Made by a program: the position numbers and the translations under genes. From Alphaproteobacteria bacterium (GTDB lineage: Bacteria > Pseudomonadota > Alphaproteobacteria > Rs-D84), in contig JAFSDI010000010.1 of NCBI GenBank assembly GCA_017436325.1, positions 1 to 52,741 of the forward strand: a DNA stretch of 52,741 bases. Reading direction: 5' to 3'. The notes under the pieces are model-generated. The model ran no database searches. It had not been told where the DNA came from and saw only the letters and a program-made list of their open reading frames with translations. This document shows, in pieces, positions 15,568 through 24,486 of the stretch. The stretch's first letter is position 1, and every line of letters starts with the position of its first letter.

Positions 15568-18342
15568 CTATATGCCATTTGGAACCAGAGAAGATACATC
15601 GATTTCTATTTGAGTATCGCCGAATGAAGGCGGTAAATTATCTAAGACAAAATTATATACATTGTTGCATTTGCCTTCATCATCATCAGATAGTCCGGTA
15701 TAAGAACATACCTGGTTGTTGTCTGATATTGCATCTTGTGTGCACCAAAAGTATTCTGGTTTTGTTTCATCAAATACTGTAAATGGTGAAAACAATGCTG
15801 TATATTGATCTATGCCTGTAAAATTCCCAGCATATATAGAACCTAATATATTAGGTGTTATAGAATATGGAAAGAATTTTAGTTTTGAACAAGATTTATC
15901 ATTAATAGGCCTTCGAAAATATGGGTGTATACCGGTAGTAACAGAACCTTGACTTTTATTAATATATGCAACAGGTAATATCGGCAGGCAGGTCTCTGTT
16001 ATACCGTTGCGACTGCGACGGCCACCGTTGTGCCAGCAAGAGCACATACCCCATGATGCGGTATCTACCATTTCTTGATATTTTGCAGGACATATGTCTT
16101 CAAGCCAGCCTACGTAATGACTGGCTGTTGTGCCGGTATCTGTTCTGGTATATGCGCATACGTTTTTTTCAAATGGTGCTGCAAAAGTAAAATCGTTAGA
16201 TTGGCGTTCAAGGAAACGACCTTGTTTATTTTTGCATTGTAATGCCAGATAAGAGATTATTTGATTATATATTTCTGTGGCAACACCAGTTGCACGTTTG
16301 TGACGTGGTATTAATTTGTTTTCATTATCTAATAAACCATAATTTATGTGTGGCAAATCGTTTATACAGGCATAGTATTCGCCAATTGGGTCGTCTGTTT
16401 CGGCGCTTGGATCGTATGTGCATTGTTCAGTCGTTGTGTCCGTTTCGTTAGAGAAATTTGTAGATAAAAAGTCTTCTGTTATAAATGAGTCCATACCACC
16501 AAAGACCTGTTCAATAAGATCTGGATTGTTGCACGCATCGATTGTGGTCAGTTGTTGTGCGCATTGTGAAACATAACCAGTTTGTTTGGTTGGTGTAGTG
16601 CCTGTATAGTGATATAGGGTAAACCAATCAATTGCACGACCTTGTTCAAATAGACCACTGCTGGGGTAAAAGAAGTTTTCATAATTCTTGCCACCAAATT
16701 TATCAAAACATTGTTTTACAACAGCACGACAGGCAGTTAAGGTGTCTGTTTCGTTACGATTGGCAATGAATTCATTAATTATATTGTTGTCAAACATATT
16801 GTTGCAAGATTCAATGTAATCAGAACACATTTGTGTATTTAATGAAATTTTATCTGGTTGTAATGGTATTGTTTTGTCGTCTGATATCGATGTTGTCGCC
16901 CCGTCAATGGCGGAATCGTTGTTGATATAGCAAGTGGAAATATAGTTAAAACAATTTTGTTTTATTTCTGACACTTTGTCTTTTTGTGCATAATATATGT
17001 CAAGCATTGCTTTGTCCAGATATTCTGACCATACTTTGTCGGCATTTTCAACACATTTATCAAGTGCAGGTTTTGCAAATTTTTTTGTTCGGTTCGTGAA
17101 GTTTTCTACAAAAGTACGGTTGTTTATATTTTGTGCTAATTTTTGATGCAGCGCATCAACCCCAGGTGTAAAGGATAATAATTGTTCAAGTTTGAAAAAG
17201 TCTTTGACACCTGTTATTGGTGCACCTGTATCAATATCGATAAATTCACCATTATCTAAGCATCTGTGATAGTTTTTGCCACAGACTTCTTCGCTAAGTA
17301 TTGCTGTTTCAACAGCATTGACACATGTTGTTATGTCATAGGCATTGTGTTTTTGTCTGTTTTCTATGCGCGCAAGATCCAACATTGCACTGCCTTCGCG
17401 TATTGCGGATTTTACCTTTTTTTGTGTTGTTTCAATCGCAGATTGTACGGTGTTACAATCTTGTTCAATCGCCATCAAATACGCATTTATTGCGCGCTGT
17501 AACGATGCATCGTTACAATCTGCACGAACGGCATTTCTGCATTGTGGGTATACTGCATTGTATAATGCAAGACCATTGTACGATGCGATAACTTGGCCAG
17601 AGTTGTTTGCGCCAAATGATTCGGATGTATCAAAGGACATATTTATGCTATTTAAATCTGCGTATTTGCCACTGACATTTGTATCTTGACCATTGATAGA
17701 ATTCATTATTGCTTGTAATAATGCCTTAGATGCAGATTTATCATCTGTAAGCGCGTCTTCGCCCTCAGACGCGGTGCGTAATGCCGTAGCCTGGGCGGCG
17801 GTCATTCCGACAACCTGAAGTTCTTCGGTAAATGCGTTAAGCTGTTCGCCGGCATCTTCCAGTGTTTTGCGCGCATTGTCCAGTGAAAATACGCGATCGT
17901 TGCATGAACAGCGGCGATACGCATCGTTTTTTAATGTGCAAAATTGATCCATACATGCAAAATAGGTGTTTTTGCATTGTTCGTATTCGGCACCTGTTCG
18001 CGTTTCTGTAATCGCAGTGGTTGCAGTTGCACGTGCTGCTTGCTTTGGGGTGGTAACAGCATTACGTGAACCGAATGTACGTACTGTTGCGATTCGTGAT
18101 GTTTTCTGGTCGTTATTTGCCACTGTATTTGTTCGGGCGGAAACAGCCGGTTTTGTGGTGCGTGCGCTTAATGCGCGTTGTGTGCGGGCAATTGGTTGAC
18201 GTCTGGGGGTGGTTGCAGTTCTGGATTGGGTTTGTTGTGGTGTATTTCCAGCCCTGATTATTGCATTTCCATCGCGAATAGCCGCGTTGGCGGTACCAAT
18301 GCAGCATAATAACCCAGTAATAAAGGTAAGAAATTTCTTCAT
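15568..18342 (-). CDS. Large Cys-rich exported protein, unknown
   Basis: 924 residues. ATG 18342 gives a clean signal peptide ending Gly-Thr-Ala-Asn-Ala; the longer frame to 18435 would bury it. An Arg/Thr/Ala-rich, probably disordered segment follows (about 20-130). Then come many paired cysteines (CKNTYFACMDQFC, CSCNDR, CGKNYHRC, CVNAVE), suggesting numerous disulfides in the periplasm or outside. Several helical stretches carry heptad-like spacing. Promoter region shared in design with the 33836 gene. No family recognised. It is one of the longest genes in the window and sits between lpxB and the tRNA cluster. Confidence 0.75.
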   Translation of the reverse strand: MKKFLTFITGLLCCIGTANAAIRDGNAIIRAGNTPQQTQSRTATTPRRQPIARTQRALSARTTKPAVSARTNTVANNDQKTSRIATVRTFGSRNAVTTPKQAARATATTAITETRTGAEYEQCKNTYFACMDQFCTLKNDAYRRCSCNDRVFSLDNARKTLEDAGEQLNAFTEELQVVGMTAAQATALRTASEGEDALTDDKSASKALLQAIMNSINGQDTNVSGKYADLNSINMSFDTSESFGANNSGQVIASYNGLALYNAVYPQCRNAVRADCNDASLQRAINAYLMAIEQDCNTVQSAIETTQKKVKSAIREGSAMLDLARIENRQKHNAYDITTCVNAVETAILSEEVCGKNYHRCLDNGEFIDIDTGAPITGVKDFFKLEQLLSFTPGVDALHQKLAQNINNRTFVENFTNRTKKFAKPALDKCVENADKVWSEYLDKAMLDIYYAQKDKVSEIKQNCFNYISTCYINNDSAIDGATTSISDDKTIPLQPDKISLNTQMCSDYIESCNNMFDNNIINEFIANRNETDTLTACRAVVKQCFDKFGGKNYENFFYPSSGLFEQGRAIDWFTLYHYTGTTPTKQTGYVSQCAQQLTTIDACNNPDLIEQVFGGMDSFITEDFLSTNFSNETDTTTEQCTYDPSAETDDPIGEYYACINDLPHINYGLLDNENKLIPRHKRATGVATEIYNQIISYLALQCKNKQGRFLERQSNDFTFAAPFEKNVCAYTRTDTGTTASHYVGWLEDICPAKYQEMVDTASWGMCSCWHNGGRRSRNGITETCLPILPVAYINKSQGSVTTGIHPYFRRPINDKSCSKLKFFPYSITPNILGSIYAGNFTGIDQYTALFSPFTVFDETKPEYFWCTQDAISDNNQVCSYTGLSDDDEGKCNNVYNFVLDNLPPSFGDTQIEIDVSSLVPNGI

Positions 18343-18382
18343 CTCTGACTGAATGTTAGCAAAATTATAAAATTTAGCGCAA
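18342..18382 (-). promoter_or_regulatory. Promoter with conserved start-site motif (copy 1)
   Basis: Minus strand: TTGCGC (18382-18377), 18-bp spacer, TAACAT (18358-18353), then TCAGTCAGAGA running to the ATG. The 18 bases CTAACATTCAGTCAGAGA differ at one position from those at 34788-34771, with the same 18-bp promoter spacing. Confidence 0.6.
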
Positions 18383-18426
18383 GCGAATAATAAAAATATT
18401 GTTATATAAATAATTTTTTTATTTTC

Positions 18427-18456
18427 TTGTTGCAAAAATCTTAAAATTAGTATAGT
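18427..18456 (+). promoter_or_regulatory. Promoter of the tRNA cluster
   Basis: TTGTTG (18427-18432), 18-bp spacer, TATAGT (18451-18456), placing the transcript start a few bases before the first tRNA at 18469. Confidence 0.6.
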
Positions 18457-18468
18457 ATACTGGTCGCT

Positions 18469-18555
18469 GCGGATATGGCGGAATTGGTAGACGCGCTAGT
18501 TTCAGGTACTAGTGGTAGCGATACCTTGGAAGTTCGAGTCTTCTTATCCGCACCA
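18469..18555 (+). tRNA. tRNA-Leu(CAG)
   Basis: Acceptor GCGGATA pairs with TATCCGC; long variable arm typical of Leu; anticodon loop TTTCAGGT with anticodon CAG; encoded CCA at 18553-18555. Confidence 0.95.
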
Positions 18556-18603
18556 GTTTTAAGACTTGTGTGTTTTCTTGCTGCGGGTCTTAGGGTGAGT
18601 TTT

Positions 18604-18679
18604 GGGGTTGTAGCTCAGCTGATAGAGCGCTACGTTCGCATCGTAGAGGTCGTGGGTTTGAGTCCCATCAGCTCCACCA
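18604..18679 (+). tRNA. tRNA-Ala(CGC)
   Basis: Acceptor GGGGTTG with CAGCTCC, including the G3:U70 wobble that marks alanine tRNA; anticodon CGC at 18637-18639; encoded CCA. Confidence 0.93.
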
Positions 18680-18700
18680 ATTTTTGTTGAGTAAGTCTTC

Positions 18701-18787
18701 GGGGATATGGCGGAATGGTAGACGCTGAGGACTTAAAATCCTTTGGTCATTGCGACCGTGTGGGTTCAAGTCCCACTATCCCCACCA
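18701..18787 (+). tRNA. tRNA-Leu(TAA)
   Basis: Acceptor GGGGATA pairs with TATCCCC; long variable arm; anticodon TAA in the loop CTTAAAA; encoded CCA. Confidence 0.95.
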
Positions 18788-18793
18788 CTTTTG

Positions 18794-18817
18794 TCGCCAA
18801 GTTCTTGGCGCTTTTTT
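18794..18817 (+). terminator. Terminator inside the tRNA cluster
   Basis: CGCCAAG ttc TTGGCG hairpin followed by a T run, between tRNA-Leu(TAA) and tRNA-Val. Confidence 0.75.
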
Positions 18818-18830
18818 GGTTATATAGTTT

Positions 18831-18907
18831 GGATGTGTAGCTCAGTTGGTTAGAGCGCTTCGTTCACATCGAAGAGGTCGTTGGTTCGAGTCCAATCACA
18901 TCCACCA
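18831..18907 (+). tRNA. tRNA-Val(CAC)
   Basis: Acceptor GGATGTG pairs with CACATCC; anticodon CAC in the loop TTCACAT; encoded CCA. A TATATAGT just upstream may be its own -10, since a terminator separates it from the other tRNAs. Confidence 0.94.
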
Positions 18908-18911
18908 GATA

Positions 18912-18940
18912 AAAAAAACCGTCAATTTGACGGTTTTTAT
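18912..18940 (+). terminator. Bidirectional terminator after tRNA-Val
   Basis: AAACCGTCAATTTGACGGTTT hairpin with A and T runs on either side; it also overlaps the end of the minus-strand 18937 gene. Confidence 0.85.
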
Positions 18941-19254
18941 CTTAATCCTTTGTCGCGACAGCATGTTGATGCGGCGGATTTCCAATCGGAATATTGTTTT
19001 GCAGGATTGCGCAAATCGCGCCATGGTTGCCATCCGTTACAACGCTTGTTTATGCCGTTGCCTGTGCATTTTGCATAACGCCGTAATGTGCATGTTTGGT
19101 TAGATAATTTACCTGTGTCTGTGGTGCATTTTACAACAACATTTTGATTCTTGGCATCGTCTTTGCCAATTTGTTTTGATGATATAATTTGATATGCGTT
19201 TGCGGAAAATGCAGTTAAAGAAATTATTAATAATGTAGACAGCAGTTTTTTCAT
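18937..19254 (-). CDS. Small exported Cys-rich protein, unknown
   Basis: 105 residues with a signal peptide ending Phe-Ser-Ala-Asn-Ala before Tyr-Gln. The mature part of about 85 residues is basic with six cysteines, including a Cys-Cys pair near the end (STCCRDKG), so disulfide-bonded and periplasmic or secreted. Its own GGGAACGAG-type site lies upstream of the ATG at 19254. Not recognised. A separate transcription unit from the muramidase operon is likely, given the 66-base gap. Confidence 0.7.
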   Translation of the reverse strand: MKKLLSTLLIISLTAFSANAYQIISSKQIGKDDAKNQNVVVKCTTDTGKLSNQTCTLRRYAKCTGNGINKRCNGWQPWRDLRNPAKQYSDWKSAASTCCRDKGLR

Positions 19255-19320
19255 ATTCTCGTTCCCTTTTTATATTATGTATTTTTATTATAATGGTTGT
19301 GTATAAAAAAACAATAAGAA

Positions 19321-20373
19321 TTAATTACGTCTTATGGGGTTGGTGGTTTCGCTGTGACAACCATTTTCGCGCTTTAGCCTAAGGCGATTCATCCAGCCTT
19401 TTAGGTATATGTGATAGTTGTTTATTTTTGATATATCAACATAAAATTCCTTTTGATTATCAAGAAAATCGTTGTGTAAATCACCGTTATAATTTTCAGC
19501 GGCTGCGACAACTTCGGCATCAATTGTATTTCGCTCTGCAATACCCAGAAATTTACAAAAACGGCGTATGGCTGTAATGGGGCCTGCACCCCATGACATC
19601 ATAAATACATCACCACGAATATGGTCTGGTAATAAATGAATTCCATATTGTTTATAGTATTTGTTATATGCAATGTTTTCTGCATCTGCACGTGTTATGT
19701 TCTTGACATCAATGTCCGGATTGTTGTTTTGCGATATTCCGTAGCAAGTATATCCACCGCTGTCATTTGGATCATTAACACATCCGCCTTCTGCGCGAAA
19801 TGTTGTAATCATTGCTTTTTCGAACGCAGGGTCTGAAATTCGATAGTTGCCAGTTGTTAGGATTTTGTTTGTAAAAATGTCACTGTGTTGTGGCATTGTG
19901 CAGTGTGCGCCGTGTATGCGTAAATCCAGGGTAACTGGTGTGTCAAATTCACTGTAACCAACAAAGTTTTGTATGGATGTATGTGTTGTTGGGGGTCTGG
20001 TTTGTTGTTGTGGGCGCTTGTCAATTGCGGTTAGTTCTTCGATGGTTTCGTGTGGGCAACGTTCTGAATCAGAATATTTTTTGCAATATTCGTCTAGTGA
20101 CATTGTTGTTAGGTCTGTCTGTCGCTGATGTTCTGCTAAATCTATCATACGATTTATATATGCTTCTTCGCTTTCGACAGTTATTTGAGTAAATGCAGAT
20201 TTGTTCGCGTATGGGGCATAGCCTTGTGATGCGTTTTCTGTGCGTTCTTTAAATGTTGCATCAGATGCAGTTTGTTGGAATTTCATAGGTCTTAGATAGG
20301 AGTTTGTAGCAAAAACACAATCTGCAAATATAAAAAATAGACCAGAAAAAATAAATATGTTTTTATATGTCAT
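19321..20373 (-). CDS. Exported GH108-type muramidase (putative)
   Basis: 350 residues with a signal peptide (about 1-22, ending Cys-Val-Phe-Ala). The C-terminal half matches the GH108 / peptidoglycan-binding type-3 architecture: FRAEGGCVNDPNDSGGYTC YGIS carries the candidate catalytic Glu195 and Asp-Pro-x-Asp-x-Gly-Gly-x-Thr motif, then a YYKQYG helix, SWGAGP, and a C-terminal LKGWMNRL. GH108 enzymes cleave peptidoglycan glycan strands. Residues 34-66 share the block GYxPYxNKSAFTQIT with the 23617 protein. Last gene of the operon, overlapping the preceding gene by 11 bases. Cys197 and Cys210 within the active-site region could form a disulfide. Confidence 0.75.
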   Translation of the reverse strand: MTYKNIFIFSGLFFIFADCVFATNSYLRPMKFQQTASDATFKERTENASQGYAPYANKSAFTQITVESEEAYINRMIDLAEHQRQTDLTTMSLDEYCKKYSDSERCPHETIEELTAIDKRPQQQTRPPTTHTSIQNFVGYSEFDTPVTLDLRIHGAHCTMPQHSDIFTNKILTTGNYRISDPAFEKAMITTFRAEGGCVNDPNDSGGYTCYGISQNNNPDIDVKNITRADAENIAYNKYYKQYGIHLLPDHIRGDVFMMSWGAGPITAIRRFCKFLGIAERNTIDAEVVAAAENYNGDLHNDFLDNQKEFYVDISKINNYHIYLKGWMNRLRLKRENGCHSETTNPIRRN

Positions 20374-22039
20374 TTGTTGTCCATGGTGTGTCGTTCATAA
20401 TAAGGTAAAATATGTCTGCGTTGTCAGTGTCTGGATTTCTTAGGATTGGGCGCACAACAAATATATCTACGTTACATGGTGAGTTTGTATCGTTTTGAAT
20501 TTCTAGTAAGTCTTCGTGCAATTTTGCTGCGAAATCCATTGCCTGCAGGTATGCAGCGTCATCATCGCTGACGTCTGTTGAACTGCCTGCGAATAATATC
20601 CACATTCCATAATTTACAACGTTTTCTTGTCCTGCAAGGTCATCAGCAGATAGTAATAATAGTGGTTTAAATTCAATGCCATTGGTGTATTGGTCGGTGC
20701 TGGTTGAGGTATAGTCATACATTTCGCCTAATAAATTTATTGCACCATATAACATACCACCTGTTGCGCCAACCTTGGCCAGTGCGCCCGCGTTTTTTAG
20801 TGTTGAATCAAATAGCCAATTACGAATTTGTCCTGAAAATGTGCTGCTGCGCCCCAGTTTGCGTGCGTGTTTTATTTTTTTATTGCCTGAAAATGCAGAC
20901 TTGGTTGCGCGTGCAGCACGTGCAATAATATTGCCGCGTTGTGGCGTTTTTAATGCACGCAGACTGCGCCTGTATTGGTTTAAGTCGGAAAATGTTTTTG
21001 TTGCGTCACGATATTTTTTTACATCATCTGTTTTTGAAAGTGTTTTTACCGTATCATTTATAGAATTTAATTCTTTGTTTAAATCAGCAATTTTTGCGGC
21101 ATCTTTGGTTTTATCAAGCGCCTTGATTTGGTCGTTTATACGATCGGCTGCGCGCAATGCATCTTTGTATTTCATAACATCTGTGGTGGCATCAAGTGCT
21201 TTTATGGTGTCTTTTAAATTATCTAGTGCGCGTGATGCACGTATGGCCTTGGTTGTGCCAGAAATGATTGTGCCACCACCAAATGTTGCAACAGTTATTG
21301 CAACGTCAAGCGCGATTTCGGCATATGATATCCATTGCAGGTTTATATCGCCCGCAATATAATAATCATTTGTATCTTTTTTTTCTGTTTGGGCTTGTAA
21401 ATCAATTGCTTTTGTTGTTGCGCGATTTATAGCCGCATTATTACGGGCCAGTGCGCTTTTGTTTGTGCATTTTGCGCCGCGTGGATATAATTTATCGATG
21501 TTATCGTTTATGTATTTTAAAGAAATAGTATAATTCTTGTCCGGTCCAATAAATTCATCAAGTGCACCGTGTTCAACAACCATAATTCCATACCATGCAG
21601 GGTCTGTATTTGTCCAAAGTGCATTTGAATCCGGACCGATTTTTGGACTGGCTTCATCTGATGGCAGTGGTCGCTTGTTTAATAGGCTTAATCGTTGTTT
21701 AAGAACACGCGGTTGGGTTTCATAGTTTATAACAATTTTGCGACCGTTTGAAAAACTGTATTGTATGGGGGTAAATTTTATTGTGTCTGTTTCGGAAATT
21801 GATTGTATTTCAGGGCAGTCTAAAATCTTTTGTAGTGTTTCTGGTGTTGAAAAAGCCGCATGAACCCATTGTTTTACGTCTATTTCTGGGGCATTTTCAT
21901 CAATATCGCTGGCATTTAAGGTTAATGCATCTACAAAAACTTGTGTCGTGCAGTCGTTGTTTTGGTGTATAGCATCATTTGCCATAAGGTTGTATGGAAA
22001 TATATAGATTAAAAATAGTGCAATTTGCCATTTGAACAT
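20363..22039 (-). CDS. Exported protein, paralogue of the 22043 product (family unknown)
   Basis: 558 residues with a signal peptide (about 1-20). A conserved domain near 150 contains PAWYGIMVVEHGALDEF, then NDYYIAGDINLQW. A hydrophobic stretch follows (YAEIALDVAITVATFGGGTI, about 240-260), then an Ala/Lys/Asp-rich helical coiled-coil region and a second hydrophobic patch. The C-terminal domain has LLSADDLAGQE...DIFVVRP...DIFYLI. The same order occurs in the 22043 product, so the genes arose by tandem duplication. Overlaps the muramidase gene by 11 bases. The hydrophobic-helix/coiled-coil layout could insert into a membrane, but no known toxin or secretion family is recognisable. Confidence 0.7.
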   Translation of the reverse strand: MFKWQIALFLIYIFPYNLMANDAIHQNNDCTTQVFVDALTLNASDIDENAPEIDVKQWVHAAFSTPETLQKILDCPEIQSISETDTIKFTPIQYSFSNGRKIVINYETQPRVLKQRLSLLNKRPLPSDEASPKIGPDSNALWTNTDPAWYGIMVVEHGALDEFIGPDKNYTISLKYINDNIDKLYPRGAKCTNKSALARNNAAINRATTKAIDLQAQTEKKDTNDYYIAGDINLQWISYAEIALDVAITVATFGGGTIISGTTKAIRASRALDNLKDTIKALDATTDVMKYKDALRAADRINDQIKALDKTKDAAKIADLNKELNSINDTVKTLSKTDDVKKYRDATKTFSDLNQYRRSLRALKTPQRGNIIARAARATKSAFSGNKKIKHARKLGRSSTFSGQIRNWLFDSTLKNAGALAKVGATGGMLYGAINLLGEMYDYTSTSTDQYTNGIEFKPLLLLSADDLAGQENVVNYGMWILFAGSSTDVSDDDAAYLQAMDFAAKLHEDLLEIQNDTNSPCNVDIFVVRPILRNPDTDNADIFYLIMNDTPWTTNDI

Positions 22040-22042
22040 TGG

Positions 22043-23617
22043 TTATTTTGGTGTAGAAACTCTGATGGAACCGGCTGGGTTTTGTATTACATAGAAAACT
22101 TCACGTGTTCTCATTTTTTCTGGATTACTTACCCCTGGTTGTACAACATAAATATCAAGGTCATCACAAAGAGGGTCTTTTAGGTTTGCTTTGGTTAGGT
22201 CTTCTTGGAATGCTTCGGCAAAAGCAAGCGCTTCATTCAATGCATCGTCTTCATTGGATGTGCCGATTTCATCAAATTTTAACCATGCGCCATGTGAAAC
22301 CTCGTTTTCACGATTTTCTAGATTATCGGCAGATAATAGTCCGAAACTGTTGAATTTAAGATTGTCGTCGATCTTTACTGCGGCGGTACTATAACCCCAA
22401 GCCTTGCGTAATTCGTTCCATAATGACACACCTGCGACAGTGGTTACAGGAATCGCATTTTTAAAACGTCTGCCCCATGATACCCCAGGACCATAAAGTT
22501 TAGCTAAATTTTTTGGTTTTAATGTTGTTATACCGTCTTTGACCAAGCGCCATGGATTTTTTAATCCGGTGACCATTGCCGTTGTCCATGGAATAGTTTT
22601 TGCGGCACCTTGGATGGTGTCTTTGACGTTATCCAGTGAGTTCCCTATTTTTATTAATTCTGATGCACGCGCACCTTTACGTACTGTTATTCCTGCATCA
22701 GCAAGGGCTGCAACAGCTTCTGTACGTGATGTTACAGCGGCTGTGTCTTTGCCCGCTTTTGCTGCTTTGGCTAAACGGATTGCTTTATTTATTTTCGCAC
22801 TGTCTTGTGTTAGTTTTACTGTTCTTATTGCTGCATTGGCGGCTTGTAATGTTGCGCCTGCGGCCTGTGCGGATGCGGCTGCAGCTTGTGCAGTGGTTAC
22901 ACTTGCTTGGGCGGCGGCGCTGGCGCCAAGTGTCGCAAGCGCAAGTGCAACTTCGCCTGCAATGGTTGCCCAACCCCAATAAACGTCTTCGCCGTCATAT
23001 ACATAGTAATCGTTGCCTTTCCAGAAACTGTTGTCTTCGTTCATAGTCATATGGGCGGCACGATTAACTACGTCCTTGTCGTGTGCCATATGGTTGCCGT
23101 GTGTGCATGCACGACGTAATCCCAGGGTGCGGTTAGAATTGCTGGGGAAAAATTCATCTTTGTGGGATTTCATATATTCCGTAGATATAATCGGTGTGTC
23201 TGAATTTGCATATTTATCTAAACTACCTTTTTTTACAACCAGTATCCCATACCACGGAAATAGCGATTCAAGTTCTTCTGGCTTGTCTATGGGGTCAAGT
23301 AAATCTGTAAGTGAGTTTGAAAATAATAATTCAATATCAAATGTATGACCAGAATATGGAATTGAAAATTTGGTTTTGTTTTGTGCAATTAAATCTGTTC
23401 CTTTGCAATCAGCATCGTTTTCAACAATGTCTAAAAATTTTGGTTCTAAAATACTTGTGACATCAGATGCTAATGTTTTTGAAGATATATCAATATTAGA
23501 TTGTTGTAATAAACTGCTTAATGAGTTCTTTATTTTTTTTGTACAATCTGTTTCAGTTGCCGCATAAGCAGAACAACAGGTGAGATATATTAAAAATGCA
23601 AATATTTTTCTTAACAT
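22043..23617 (-). CDS. Exported protein, paralogue of the 20363 product (family unknown)
   Basis: 524 residues with a signal peptide ending Cys-Ser-Ala-Tyr-Ala. Same plan as its neighbour: PWYGILVVKKGSLDKYA, NDYYVYDGEDVYWGWATIAGEVALALATLGASAA, a long Ala-rich helical region (about 230-330), and a C-terminal domain with LLSADNLENRENEVSHGAWLK, DLDIYVVQP and EVFYVI. Starts on the last base of the preceding gene and ends three bases before the next, so strongly coupled. Function unknown. Confidence 0.7.
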   Translation of the reverse strand: MLRKIFAFLIYLTCCSAYAATETDCTKKIKNSLSSLLQQSNIDISSKTLASDVTSILEPKFLDIVENDADCKGTDLIAQNKTKFSIPYSGHTFDIELLFSNSLTDLLDPIDKPEELESLFPWYGILVVKKGSLDKYANSDTPIISTEYMKSHKDEFFPSNSNRTLGLRRACTHGNHMAHDKDVVNRAAHMTMNEDNSFWKGNDYYVYDGEDVYWGWATIAGEVALALATLGASAAAQASVTTAQAAAASAQAAGATLQAANAAIRTVKLTQDSAKINKAIRLAKAAKAGKDTAAVTSRTEAVAALADAGITVRKGARASELIKIGNSLDNVKDTIQGAAKTIPWTTAMVTGLKNPWRLVKDGITTLKPKNLAKLYGPGVSWGRRFKNAIPVTTVAGVSLWNELRKAWGYSTAAVKIDDNLKFNSFGLLSADNLENRENEVSHGAWLKFDEIGTSNEDDALNEALAFAEAFQEDLTKANLKDPLCDDLDIYVVQPGVSNPEKMRTREVFYVIQNPAGSIRVSTPK

Positions 23618-24441
23618 TATTCTTTTACCAGGTATCTTAAGACAATTTTTGTGTTGTTTTTTTGCGATGATGTGGTGCTGTCTTTCTCTGTTTCCTTAGG
23701 GGCTGCAATAGTTATTTGTGTAAATGCGGATTTGTTGTTATATGGTTCGTAGCCAGCGGCGGCATTTTCAATACGCTGTTCATATGATAAGTCTGATGCA
23801 GACGTTGGAAAGGCCGCGCGTTCCAAACCAGTGTTCCCTGCCCCATTGGCGGATTGCAGTTCTTGTAGTTCTAGTTTGCGTTCCATTATATCGGATTGCC
23901 AATCTGGGACAGATGGATTGTATGGGTTTTTTAGTGCTGGCATTGGTGCGCTTGCTGTTGGGTTTGGTGTTGTTGCAGTTGGAAATGTGGCTTGTGTTGT
24001 CGGGGCGGCATTTGCGCGTGTTTTTATATATGTGTCAAATGCAGTATCTATATAACCACCGCATGCAGTTGCATAATTGCCGTTCGGAATTCGGGATAAT
24101 TGCAACATTATTGCTGGTCTGATTTCTGATAACTGTGTAGATATGCAGTTGTTGCGCATTGCACATTGTGTGGCGATTAATGTTGCGACAATTGACTGAC
24201 ATTCCGATGTTTCAATTGCTGTGCCGGTTGCGTAAATGGCAGTTGGCATACGTTGATTATATGAATTTGTGCCCATTTGCCAAAACGGGTTTGATGAATA
24301 TGTTTGCACATTTTGTATGACACCGTCTTTGGACATTAATGCGGATGCCTGATAAGGGAATATTATAAATACAAATATGCCCATAAATATATGGGGGATG
24401 AAAAGTTTTAGCGCTGTTGAAAACTGTCTGATTTTATTCAA
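23617..24441 (-). CDS. Exported protein sharing a block with the muramidase (unknown)
   Basis: 274 residues. A long hydrophobic N-terminal signal (about 12-35) precedes a mature part with Cys81, Cys93, Cys99 and Cys127, a Thr/Ala/Pro-rich linker (about 145-175), and a helix ELQELQ. Residues 213-247 (SASDxxYEQRIENAAAGYEPYNNKSAFTQIT) match residues about 34-66 of the muramidase at 19321. The shared block may be a common docking or anchoring element. Second gene of the operon. Confidence 0.65.
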   Translation of the reverse strand: MNKIRQFSTALKLFIPHIFMGIFVFIIFPYQASALMSKDGVIQNVQTYSSNPFWQMGTNSYNQRMPTAIYATGTAIETSECQSIVATLIATQCAMRNNCISTQLSEIRPAIMLQLSRIPNGNYATACGGYIDTAFDTYIKTRANAAPTTQATFPTATTPNPTASAPMPALKNPYNPSVPDWQSDIMERKLELQELQSANGAGNTGLERAAFPTSASDLSYEQRIENAAAGYEPYNNKSAFTQITIAAPKETEKDSTTSSQKNNTKIVLRYLVKE

Positions 24442-24486
24442 TTTTAGGTTCTTTGATTGTTTGTTCCCGTCCTGTGTTTTGTTTAA

